Source: Mesobacillus sp. AQ2 (GTDB taxonomy: Bacteria; Bacillota; Bacilli; Bacillales; Cytobacillaceae). From it: a DNA stretch of 64,000 bases. Numbering within the stretch: the stretch's first letter is position 1; the number at the start of each line of letters is the position of its first letter. Shown here piece after piece: positions 50,926-59,302 of this stretch. Below the pieces are notes generated by a model that was not told where the DNA came from, did no database searches, and saw nothing but the letters and a program-made list of their open reading frames with translations. The position numbers and the translations under genes are program-made. The DNA is taken from contig NZ_CP126080.1 of assembly GCF_030122805.1 (NCBI RefSeq), forward strand, positions 2,175,001 to 2,239,000, read 5' to 3'.

Positions 50926-51276
50926 TTATTTCCTTAAAATCTTTTCCATCGCTTTTCCCTTTGCCAATTCATCGATCAGCTTGTCCAAATAGCGAATTTC
51001 CCTCATGGTCGGTTCTTCGATTTCTTCCACTCGAACACCGCAAATGACACCTTTGATTAAAGTCCTTGAAGGATTAAGTTGGGGAGCGTCGGCGAAGAAG
51101 GTCTCAAAGTCTGTCTGTTTTTCCAGCTGTGATTCCAACTCTTCCTGGGTATAACCGGTCATCCAACGCATGATTTCATCCACTTCAGTTTTTGTACGTC
51201 CTTTTCTTTCCGCCTTCTTCACATAATGAGGATATACACTTGCGACACTCATTGTAAAGATCTTATGTTTGCTCAT
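50926..51276 (-). CDS. DUF2200-family protein
   Basis: 116 residues of DUF2200: [27 protein letters not shown] and a C-terminal [20 protein letters not shown] are all family-typical. Small cytoplasmic protein of unknown function. ATG follows GGGAGAATA. Confidence 0.8.
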   Translation of the reverse strand: MSKHKIFTMSVASVYPHYVKKAERKGRTKTEVDEIMRWMTGYTQEELESQLEKQTDFETFFADAPQLNPSRTLIKGVICGVRVEEIEEPTMREIRYLDKLIDELAKGKAMEKILRK

Positions 51277-51336
51277 GGCATATTCTCCCTGATTTGTTTT
51301 ACTTCATTATAGTATGAAAAATAGAGCGGTTCAAAC

Positions 51337-51702
51337 GTGCTTTTTTTTCTGAACTCAAAGGAAATTGACTTAACGGGAAGAATAGTAAAAGCATATGGCT
51401 TTGTAAAACGGAAAAGAGGGGTGTGGTTGTTGGCTGAGACAGGGCTTGCCAGGAAGGGGAAAAAATACCCTAAATCTTTCTTCAGTGAAATCACTTTCTT
51501 ACGATTACTTCGCTTTGTATTCTTTTTGACACTTTCAATGTTTGTAGTGTACATCTATTTTCTCTATCTTATGGGAGATCTTCTGAAAACGATTCTTGGG
51601 ATCTGGAGCAGCCATAAACAGGGCATTATCTCCGTTTCTATTCTCCTGTTCTATTCAGTTAGTATCTATCAGCTCGGTGTTTGGAGAGGGAGAAGAGGTT
51701 AG
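51337..51702 (+). CDS. Hypothetical membrane protein
   Basis: Up to 121 residues with two hydrophobic helices (FLRLLRFVFFLTLSMFVVYIYFLYL and ISVSILLFYSVSIYQLGVW), basic loops, no known family. The start is unclear: TTG at 51430 has GAGGGGTG upstream and would give about 91 residues starting LAETGLARKG. Function unknown. Confidence 0.45.
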   Translation: MLFFLNSKEIDLTGRIVKAYGFVKRKRGVWLLAETGLARKGKKYPKSFFSEITFLRLLRFVFFLTLSMFVVYIYFLYLMGDLLKTILGIWSSHKQGIISVSILLFYSVSIYQLGVWRGRRG

Positions 51703-51945
51703 CAGCTTATGCTTTTGTAGCAGGCGAGTTCATGCTATTTATTGTGGATCCAAAATGCTAACTTGGTCAGCAATCAGAAACCATCGTCCTTTTGTCCTAA
51801 CCATCTCTAGCCCTTAATTACCCCTTTGGCAAAAACAACTAGTATAATAGATTTAAAATTAAGAAAATTCGGTTAAATATTTGCTATTATTCCTTTCGTT
51901 CCCCTAACATTATATTGTAAACAAATTGGAACAGGAGGGAATCAT

Positions 51946-53715
51946 ATGAAAAAATTCGTACGTACCGGGCTGTTTGCTTTGCTCAGTGTGTTATTGCTGG
52001 CCGGTACAATGCCTGCAACTGGATTAGCTAAAAAACCTGAGTTCAGTTATGAACAGTACAGCCAGGTTGATGTAGGAAAGGATGGCATGGTTGCGACTGC
52101 CCATCCGCTTGCATCCGAGATAGGTGCTGAGGTACTTCGCAAAGGCGGGAACGCGATTGATGCTTCGGTTGCGATTCAGTTTGCCTTGAACGTAGTAGAA
52201 CCGATGATGTCCGGAATCGGCGGCGGCGGTTTCATGATGGTTTATGACGGTAAAACAAAGGAAACCACCATCGTCAACAGTCGGGAGCGTGCTCCTGAAG
52301 GGGCGACTCCAGATATGTTCCTGGATGAAAATGGGAATCCGATTCCTTTTGGAGAACGCTCGACCGGTGGAACTGCAGTCGGAGTGCCAGGAACACTGAA
52401 GGGCCTTGAAACAGCACTTGATATGTGGGGAACGCGTCCTCTCCAGCAGTTGATCGGTCCTGCCGTCAAGCTGGCTGACAAGGGATTCCCGATTGATTCA
52501 GTCCTGGCAGAAGCGATTGCCGATAATCAGGACAAGTTGTCAAGATCAGCAGCCGGTGAGGTTTTCTTGCCAGACGGGAAACCGCTAAAAGAGGGGGATG
52601 TCCTTGTTCAGGATGACCTGGCTAAAACGTTTAAGCTGATTCGTTCAAAAGGAACAGATGCACTTTATAAAGGAAAGATTGGAGAGGCACTAGCCGATGT
52701 GGTCCAGGATTTCGGAGGCTCAATGACTCCTGAGGATTTGGCAAAGTATGATGTGACGGTTGATGAGCCGGTTTGGGGAGATTATCAGGGATACAAAATT
52801 GCCAGCATGCCTCCCCCAAGTTCAGGCGGTGTCTTCCTGTTGCAAATGCTGAAAATATTGGATGGTTACAATCTGTCCCAATATGATGTCAATTCAACAG
52901 AAAAATATCATCTTCTAGCCGAAGCCATGCATCTTGCATATGCTGACCGCGCGGCATACGCAGGAGATCCTGAATTCGTCAATGTTCCAGTAAATGGACT
53001 TCTTCACCCTGATTACATCAAGGAACGCCAGGAGTTGATCAGCCTTGATTCTGTCAACCAGAATCCAACAGCCGGAGACCCTTGGAAGTATGAGAATTCA
53101 GAAGCCAATTACTCACAGACAAGCCAGCCAAATGACAGACAGTATGGAGAAACAACCCATTTTACTGTAGCTGACAAATGGGGAAATGTCGTCTCCTACA
53201 CAACAACGATTGAACAGGTGTTTGGAACGGGCATCATGGTCCCTGGTTATGGATTCATGCTGAACAATGAATTGACCGACTTTGACGCAGTCCCTGGCGG
53301 TGCCAATGAAGTTCAGCCCAATAAACGTCCATTGAGCAGCATGACACCGACGATCGTTTTTGAAAACGACGAACCAGTCCTGACGGTTGGCTCCCCGGGA
53401 GGACCGACGATCATCACCTCCGTGCTGCAAACCATCCTCCATGCAATCGAGTATGATATGGAGCTGAAGGAAGCAGTCGAACAGCCTAGAATATACACCA
53501 ACAATCTTAATTCGTACCGATTTGAAGAAGGTATCAGCACTGATACCATAAACGAACTGAATGCGATGGGCCATAAATTTGGTTCTAGCCCGACGACAAT
53601 TGGCAATGTCCAAAGCATCTTGATCGACCGTGAAAACGGTACGTTTAAAGGTGTGGCAGACTCAAGCAGAAATGGCGCAGCAATTGGAGTCAATCTTAAA
53701 GGCAACCGAAAATAA
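51946..53715 (+). CDS. ggt: Gamma-glutamyltransferase precursor
   Basis: 589 residues, normal for GGT. Signal peptide with a LLLAGTMPATGLA end. Autoprocessing site: the conserved Thr in YGETTHFTVADKWGN splits the precursor into large and small subunits and becomes the nucleophile. Further motifs: GGGGFMMVYDG, NSRERAP for substrate binding, and MLNNELTDF. The secreted enzyme transfers gamma-glutamyl groups from glutathione or poly-gamma-glutamate. Stand-alone gene with strong terminator. Confidence 0.93.
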   Translation: MKKFVRTGLFALLSVLLLAGTMPATGLAKKPEFSYEQYSQVDVGKDGMVATAHPLASEIGAEVLRKGGNAIDASVAIQFALNVVEPMMSGIGGGGFMMVYDGKTKETTIVNSRERAPEGATPDMFLDENGNPIPFGERSTGGTAVGVPGTLKGLETALDMWGTRPLQQLIGPAVKLADKGFPIDSVLAEAIADNQDKLSRSAAGEVFLPDGKPLKEGDVLVQDDLAKTFKLIRSKGTDALYKGKIGEALADVVQDFGGSMTPEDLAKYDVTVDEPVWGDYQGYKIASMPPPSSGGVFLLQMLKILDGYNLSQYDVNSTEKYHLLAEAMHLAYADRAAYAGDPEFVNVPVNGLLHPDYIKERQELISLDSVNQNPTAGDPWKYENSEANYSQTSQPNDRQYGETTHFTVADKWGNVVSYTTTIEQVFGTGIMVPGYGFMLNNELTDFDAVPGGANEVQPNKRPLSSMTPTIVFENDEPVLTVGSPGGPTIITSVLQTILHAIEYDMELKEAVEQPRIYTNNLNSYRFEEGISTDTINELNAMGHKFGSSPTTIGNVQSILIDRENGTFKGVADSSRNGAAIGVNLKGNRK

Positions 53716-53726
53716 GCATGAAAGGA

Positions 53727-53755
53727 AGGAGCGGGGTTTTCCGCTCCTTTTTTTT
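53727..53755 (+). terminator. Terminator of ggt
   Basis: AGGAGCGG pairs with CCGCTCCT around GGTTTT, followed by eight T. Confidence 0.88.
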
Positions 53756-54182
53756 GCCTTTATAGGCTATGCCAATTTGAGTCTAACTAGAAAAATCATT
53801 TTAGTCCTTTTTTATTTTTAGTTATGGTTTATTTTTATGTAAGAAGGGAATACATATCAGGGGAATTTTCGTCTATATGTATAGGAGACGTTTTTGAAGT
53901 TTACTGATCACCATTTAATTTTAACAGAGCCAAATTCCTAAACTTTTGCCGCCGCAGTCAGCTACTCCGATATACATATAATAGGAAAGAAAGAAGCGAA
54001 TACATAATATCACTTCTAAACTACTTGTTCGATTAGTATATAATAGAAAGATAAATTTACAGTCTTTTTATAGAATATTAAATAACTTTACATTAGCTTA
54101 AAAATCTTATAGAATGTTTGAATGGCTTGCATAATCTTAAAAGCTATTTAAACAGTAGACGATAGAAAGCGGGGAGAAAAAG
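53756..54182. other. Intergenic region upstream of ltaS
   Basis: About 425 AT-rich bases, no gene seen. A weak hairpin CGTCT/AGACG followed by TTTTT lies at 53868-53900. Promoter for ltaS not assignable with confidence. Confidence 0.35.
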
Positions 54183-56114
54183 GTGTTTAAAAAATTTAAT
54201 AAAAACCACATGAGCCTTTTCCTACTAGCTGTTGTTTTATTATGGGTGAAAACATATCTAGTACAACATTTAGAATTCAAACTAGGCTTGGATAATAACT
54301 TACAAAAATTTTTATTGTTTCTGAATCCGTTAGGTTCCGTCATGTTATTCTTAGGTTTCTCTTTATTGTCAAGAAAAAGGAAATTCTTATGGCTCATTGT
54401 TTTTGACTTTATTTTGAGCTTCTTACTATTTGCAAATGTTGTGTATTACCGATTCTTTAGTGATTTCATTACGATTCCAACAATTTCGCAGACGCAAAAC
54501 TTTGGAGATGTAAGCACGAGTGTGTCATCTCTTTTAAAACCGTATGACTTTTTGTTTTTCCTGGACACGCTCATTGTATTAGCTGTTGGATTGTTTTTCA
54601 AAAAAGAGCGTACGAGCGGAATGGTAAACCGCAGAAGTGTTGCAACTGTATTTATCGCAGCCATCCTGATCATGTCAGTGAACCTGGGACTAGCAGAAAA
54701 AGATCGGCCACAATTACTGACAAGAACTTTCGACCGCAACTATATTGTTAAGTATTTGGGGATGTACAACTATACCGTTTATGATGCTGTACAGAGTGTC
54801 AATGGCTCGATGAAAAGGGCAATGGCTAGTACGGATGATTTAACTGAAATCCTCAATTACCAGAGAACAAATTACGCAAAACCGAATCCGGAATATTTCG
54901 GTGCGGCAAAAGGAATGAATGTTGTATACTTCCACCTTGAATCAATGCAAAATTTCTTGATTGACTACAAACTTCACGGTGAAGAAGTAACACCTTTCTT
55001 GAACTCTTTAACAAGAGATGCAAATACCCTGTATTTTGATAACTTTTTCCATCAGACAGCTCAGGGGAAAACATCTGATGCCGAATTCATTCTCGAAAAT
55101 TCCCTATACGGACTCCCACAAGGGTCTGCATTCTCTACTAAAGGAATGAATACGTATCAAGCCGCACCGGCTATCTTAGGCCAAAACGGATACAGTTCAG
55201 CTGTTTTCCACGGAAACAACGGATCGTTCTGGAACCGTGATGAAATTTATAAATCTTTTGGCTATGAAAACTTCTTTGATTCAAGCTATTACACATTGAA
55301 TGAAGAAGATCTTGCAGAGTATGGGTTAATGGATAAGCCTTTCCTGAAGCAATCACAACCTATGCTCGAATCATTGCCACAGCCATTTTATACAAAGTTC
55401 ATTACTGTATCCAACCATTTTCCTTATCATATGGATCAGGAAAAAACAACGATTGAACCTCATACTACTGGAGATGCATCCGTTGATTCATACTTCCAGA
55501 CAGCACGATATGCTGATGAGGCATTAAAAGAGTTCTTTGACTATCTAAAGGAAACCGGATTGTACGATAACACAGTGGTAATCATGTACGGTGACCATTA
55601 TGGTATTTCCGATAATCATAACAAGGCGATGGAGCAAGTATTAGGCAAAGAAATAACACCATTTGAAAGTGCCGGACTTCAGCGCGTACCGTTATTGATG
55701 CATGTACCTGGAGTAAAAGGTGGCACAATGCATGAATATGGCGGACAAATTGATCTGATGCCGACTCTTATGCATTTATTGGGAATTGATACAAAGCCAT
55801 ACCTGCAAATGGGCACAGACTTACTATCAGAAGAACACGATGAGCTAGTGCCATTCCGAAATGGTGATTTCGTAAGTCCAACTACCTCTTACATCAACGG
55901 TAAGTATTATGACTCAACAACCGGCACTGTGATAGAGGAAACAGAAGAAGCAAAACATCAGAAGGAAATCACTGAGACCATCCTGAATTACTCTGATAAG
56001 GTTGTAGAAGGTGACCTTTTACGTTTCTACACTCCTAAAGATTTTGTCCCTGTAGATCGATCACAGTACAATTATAATAAGAAGACTGAACAGAATAGCG
56101 ACAAAACAGAATAA
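54183..56114 (+). CDS. ltaS: Lipoteichoic acid synthase family protein (LtaS type)
   Basis: 643 residues: five N-terminal helices (to about 185), then an outer sulfatase-like domain. Motifs: YFHLESMQNF with the first metal ligand, HQTAQGKTSDAEF with the catalytic Thr, and MYGDHYGISDNHN with the later metal site. LtaS polymerises glycerol phosphate from phosphatidylglycerol onto a glycolipid anchor. A signal peptidase cleavage may release the domain. Bacillus has several paralogues (LtaS, YfnI, YqgS, YvgJ); which this is cannot be said. Confidence 0.9.
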   Translation: MFKKFNKNHMSLFLLAVVLLWVKTYLVQHLEFKLGLDNNLQKFLLFLNPLGSVMLFLGFSLLSRKRKFLWLIVFDFILSFLLFANVVYYRFFSDFITIPTISQTQNFGDVSTSVSSLLKPYDFLFFLDTLIVLAVGLFFKKERTSGMVNRRSVATVFIAAILIMSVNLGLAEKDRPQLLTRTFDRNYIVKYLGMYNYTVYDAVQSVNGSMKRAMASTDDLTEILNYQRTNYAKPNPEYFGAAKGMNVVYFHLESMQNFLIDYKLHGEEVTPFLNSLTRDANTLYFDNFFHQTAQGKTSDAEFILENSLYGLPQGSAFSTKGMNTYQAAPAILGQNGYSSAVFHGNNGSFWNRDEIYKSFGYENFFDSSYYTLNEEDLAEYGLMDKPFLKQSQPMLESLPQPFYTKFITVSNHFPYHMDQEKTTIEPHTTGDASVDSYFQTARYADEALKEFFDYLKETGLYDNTVVIMYGDHYGISDNHNKAMEQVLGKEITPFESAGLQRVPLLMHVPGVKGGTMHEYGGQIDLMPTLMHLLGIDTKPYLQMGTDLLSEEHDELVPFRNGDFVSPTTSYINGKYYDSTTGTVIEETEEAKHQKEITETILNYSDKVVEGDLLRFYTPKDFVPVDRSQYNYNKKTEQNSDKTE

Positions 56115-56120
56115 TCTTTG

Positions 56121-56154
56121 AAAAGCTGCCGTGCCTAAGCCCGGCAGCTTTTTT
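56121..56154 (+). terminator. Terminator of ltaS
   Basis: AAAAGCTGCCG pairs with CGGCAGCTTTT with a ten-base loop, followed by T. Confidence 0.85.
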
Positions 56155-56432
56155 GTATACATAAAAGGATGGATTTCACCAGCTTAGTTCTGTCTGTCTT
56201 TATTTTTTTAATGAATGTTTTTATATTCCCAACATAAAATAGTTGGTCACGAATAATAGGACCATTTTAAATGCTGGAAACCGTCATGTTTCTTGGAGGG
56301 ATTTGTTTCATCAATATAGAATTATTCAAAAAGCAACAGGATATTAAAGCCTTGGATGCATGTTGAAAAACGACAGAGAAGAGGTATAGATTTCTGGGTT
56401 AGAAAGTTTTTAAAAAAAGGAGTGGGTTATAA

Positions 56433-57185
56433 ATGGAGATCCAATTAATAAGACAAGCTACTTTGAAAATGAAATACAATGACCATATTATTTTGGTTGA
56501 CCCGATGTTCAGCTCAAGAGGCATCCTGGATCCAGTTGCTAATGCGGCAAACGACAGACGCAACCCTTTGGTTGATCTTCCATTACCTGTGGAGGTGATT
56601 CTTGAGGGCGTGGAAGCTGTGATCATTACTCATTTTCACAGGGACCATTTGGATGACGCGGCAATCCAATCGCTCCCTAAGAATGTTGTTGTCTTCTGTC
56701 AGGCAGAAGATGAGGGGAAGCTTATAGAGCACGGATTTTCCAATGTGGTAAAAGTGAATGCTGACTTGCAATGGAACGGCATCAAGTTTTCAAGAACTGG
56801 AGGCAGCCACGGAACTGGTGAGCTGGCAAAAGCAATGGGCCCGGTTTCAGGATTCGTACTTGAAGCTGATTCTGAAGAAACTCTTTATATTGCGGGGGAC
56901 ACGGTATGGTGTGATGAGACTGAAGAGGCCATCACCAATTACAAACCAGATGTAATCATCGTAAATGGCGGGGAAGCGCAATTCCAGACAGGTGATCCTA
57001 TCACTATGGGTCTTAAAGACATCGTAAAAGTCAGAAACCATGCAGCCGATTCTTTGATTGTCGTTGTCCATATGGAGGCATGGAATCATTGTTTATTGAA
57101 GAGAGAGACGATAATGGAGTTCATTAAAAGCAACGAAATAAAAAATGTCATTGTCCCATATGATGGTGAAAAGATTACTAGATAA
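56433..57185 (+). CDS. MBL-fold metallo-hydrolase
   Basis: 250 residues, metallo-beta-lactamase fold. HFHRDHLDD (ITHFHRDHLDD) is the zinc-binding motif, followed by GGSHGTG, AGDTVW (the Asp bridging ligand) and a C-terminal VVVHMEAWNH. Related to L-ascorbate-6-phosphate lactonase-like / UlaG-style and YtkL-type enzymes. Substrate unknown. ATG follows AAGGAGTGGG; the next gene (DUF4865) is 43 bases on and likely co-transcribed. Confidence 0.85.
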   Translation: MEIQLIRQATLKMKYNDHIILVDPMFSSRGILDPVANAANDRRNPLVDLPLPVEVILEGVEAVIITHFHRDHLDDAAIQSLPKNVVVFCQAEDEGKLIEHGFSNVVKVNADLQWNGIKFSRTGGSHGTGELAKAMGPVSGFVLEADSEETLYIAGDTVWCDETEEAITNYKPDVIIVNGGEAQFQTGDPITMGLKDIVKVRNHAADSLIVVVHMEAWNHCLLKRETIMEFIKSNEIKNVIVPYDGEKITR

Positions 57186-57228
57186 ATCGCTTTGCCCTAT
57201 TAAGGATCGAAAAAAGGAGGGACCATGA

Positions 57229-57771
57229 ATGATTGCGAGCCAGTACAAGATCACCTTGCCAAGTGATTATAGTATGGACATAATCAGAGAAAGAGTAAGA
57301 GAAAACGGTTATAAAACGGATGGATTTGAAGAACTGAAATTCAAACTCTATTTAATCACTGAAAAAGGGGTACATAATAATGTGCAGAATAGTTATTGCC
57401 CACTTTATTTATGGAAAGGGAGCAACGGACTGAACAAGTTTTTATTCAGCGGATATTATGACAATATCCTCAACTCATTTGGGTGGCAAAAGGTAAACAT
57501 CGGCATTCCTCTCATTGATACAACAACCGATAAAATCAAGGATCATAGATACCTCTTTCAGGTAAAAGGAGAAATTCAGCCACAGGAACGCCTAAATGAT
57601 TTTGGGGATAGGATAGGAGAGAGTTTACCATCAATTCCGAATACAGAATATATAGTGATATACAACCCAGACAAATGGAAGTACGAAGCATTCTACTTTT
57701 TAAACGATTTAAACAAAGCGAACGGGATCGCTGGGGTAATTTATCAGATTTTGCATGTATCTCAGGAGTAA
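57229..57771 (+). CDS. DUF4865-family protein
   Basis: 180 residues of DUF4865: MIASQYKITLPSDYSMDIIR at the start and NSYCPLYLWKGSNGLNKFLF are typical. Cytoplasmic, function unknown. ATG follows AAAGGAGGGACC. Probably co-transcribed with the MBL-fold hydrolase. Confidence 0.8.
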   Translation: MIASQYKITLPSDYSMDIIRERVRENGYKTDGFEELKFKLYLITEKGVHNNVQNSYCPLYLWKGSNGLNKFLFSGYYDNILNSFGWQKVNIGIPLIDTTTDKIKDHRYLFQVKGEIQPQERLNDFGDRIGESLPSIPNTEYIVIYNPDKWKYEAFYFLNDLNKANGIAGVIYQILHVSQE

Positions 57772-58027
57772 TTTTCTCGCATTTTCCTAACAGGTGAAGG
57801 GGAAAATTCGCGAAGTTCATTTATCATCTTTTAGGCGGACAATTATGCAAGGTTCCGGTCGTAGTAACTTCTACTGTCGTTTTAATGATTTATGTTAAAT
57901 TATCACCCATGCCTACATCTCAATCCTTTCGCCTATTAAATCCAGAAATGGTATACTATTGTTCTAATATAATAAAAGAACGGAACTCAAAACACCGTTT
58001 GTCATGTAGAGCAAAGGAGATAAAGGT
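57772..58027. other. Intergenic region
   Basis: About 255 bases before the hemolysin III gene; no gene or clear promoter recognised. Confidence 0.35.
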
Positions 58028-58666
58028 ATGGCAAATGTACATATTTTTACGAAGAGAGAGGAAATCGCGAACGCAATCATCCACGGGATAGGCGGACTAT
58101 TAAGCATCGCTGCACTGGTGATCCTGATTGTATTTGCTTCACTATACGGCACAGCCTGGCATGTCGTCAGTTTCACCTTATTCGGAGCGACCATGGTCCT
58201 GCTATATACATCCTCAACACTCGTCCATAGCTTTCCACCTGGCAGGGCAAAGGACTTTTTTGAAATCATGGATCACTCATCCATATATTTCTTCATTGCC
58301 GGAACATACACACCATTCTTGTTCATTGCGGTAAAAGGGACATTAGGATGGACTCTGTTCGGAATTGTGTGGGGACTATCCATTGCAGGAACGGTGTTCA
58401 AATCGCTGTTCGTTAAGCGCTTCCTGCATACATCAACAGTGTTATATGTCATTATGGGCTGGCTGATTGTATTTGCCTGGGGACCATTAACACAGAATGT
58501 CTCCTCACACGGACTTCTATTCCTCGTAATCGGAGGAGTACTATATACAGTAGGAGCCATTTTTTACGTCTGGCGCGGCTTCCATTACCATCATGCAATT
58601 TGGCATGTGTTTGTATTAGCAGGATCGATTATGCACTTTTTTGCGGTTCTGAGTTTGTTGCCATGA
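58028..58666 (+). CDS. yplQ: Hemolysin III family (PAQR) membrane protein
   Basis: 212 residues, seven helices. PAQR/hemolysin III motifs: EEIANAIIHGIGG at the start, STLVHSFPPGRAKDFFEIMDHSSIYFFIAGTYTP, and WHVFVLAGSIMHFFAVL at the end; the His and Asp residues bind a metal in the membrane. Likely a ceramidase-like hydrolase or membrane-fluidity protein rather than a true hemolysin. ATG follows AAAGGAGAT. Confidence 0.9.
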   Translation: MANVHIFTKREEIANAIIHGIGGLLSIAALVILIVFASLYGTAWHVVSFTLFGATMVLLYTSSTLVHSFPPGRAKDFFEIMDHSSIYFFIAGTYTPFLFIAVKGTLGWTLFGIVWGLSIAGTVFKSLFVKRFLHTSTVLYVIMGWLIVFAWGPLTQNVSSHGLLFLVIGGVLYTVGAIFYVWRGFHYHHAIWHVFVLAGSIMHFFAVLSLLP

Positions 58667-59302
58667 AATCACAAAAATCCGTGGGTACACAAAATGCGTA
58701 GTCCGCTAAAATGCTTTGGGAAAATTGTATACAAATATATTCAAGTCTTATCCTTGAGGGATAAGGCTTATTTTGTTATGAACCATAGCTCTACTATTTC
58801 TTTTTGGCTATTTTAAAGTTAATATTCATGTGGGAATTTTGGGTCTTTGGATTCGTTTTTCCTCCAATGGGATAAATTTGAAGGATTGTGAATTTTTATG
58901 CAGAATTATAGAAAGTATCAATATTTCGGAATGCGTAATAGATTAAGATCGTTTTAGTTAATGTTTGTTGGGAGATAAATAAATTACGCCAAAAAATATT
59001 TGAATATTCAAATATTTACATAGGAAATATCAACAATCTATCAATCTACTAAGACCACTATGGGAACAATCCCGCACCTTGCAAAAAATTCTTCTAATAG
59101 CAAATTCAAAACAGAGGCCAACTTTTTAGGATTTAGCCTATTTATGTCTATTGTTTATAAACTTAAGGGAGGTGATGAACCCAAGTGTGCCTCAAGCTGT
59201 AAAAGGAGAAATAAAGGATGGCGTAAGTTCGGCATCAAGGAATTAAAACATCGAACCTACATAAAAAGGTAGGGACTTTTTCTAATTGGGAGGAGAATTG
59301 AT
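58667..59302. other. Long leader/intergenic region before the M6 protease gene
   Basis: About 635 bases. A hairpin with T-rich tail at about 58742-58777 probably terminates the hemolysin III gene. A 24-base perfect palindrome lies at 58994-59017. Near the end, three Shine-Dalgarno-like sites (59168, 59202, 59290) precede very short frames. No real gene recognised. Confidence 0.4.
58994..59017. promoter_or_regulatory. Perfect 24-base palindrome
   Basis: AAATATTTGAAT and its exact complement, 286 bases upstream of the protease start. It could be an operator; it has partial resemblance (11 of 15) to the CodY box. Confidence 0.4.

Noticed and set aside
59060..59272. Possible 70-residue protein before the M6 protease
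   Set aside because: No ribosome binding site at its start and a leader-like sequence with several short frames; better seen as untranslated leader.
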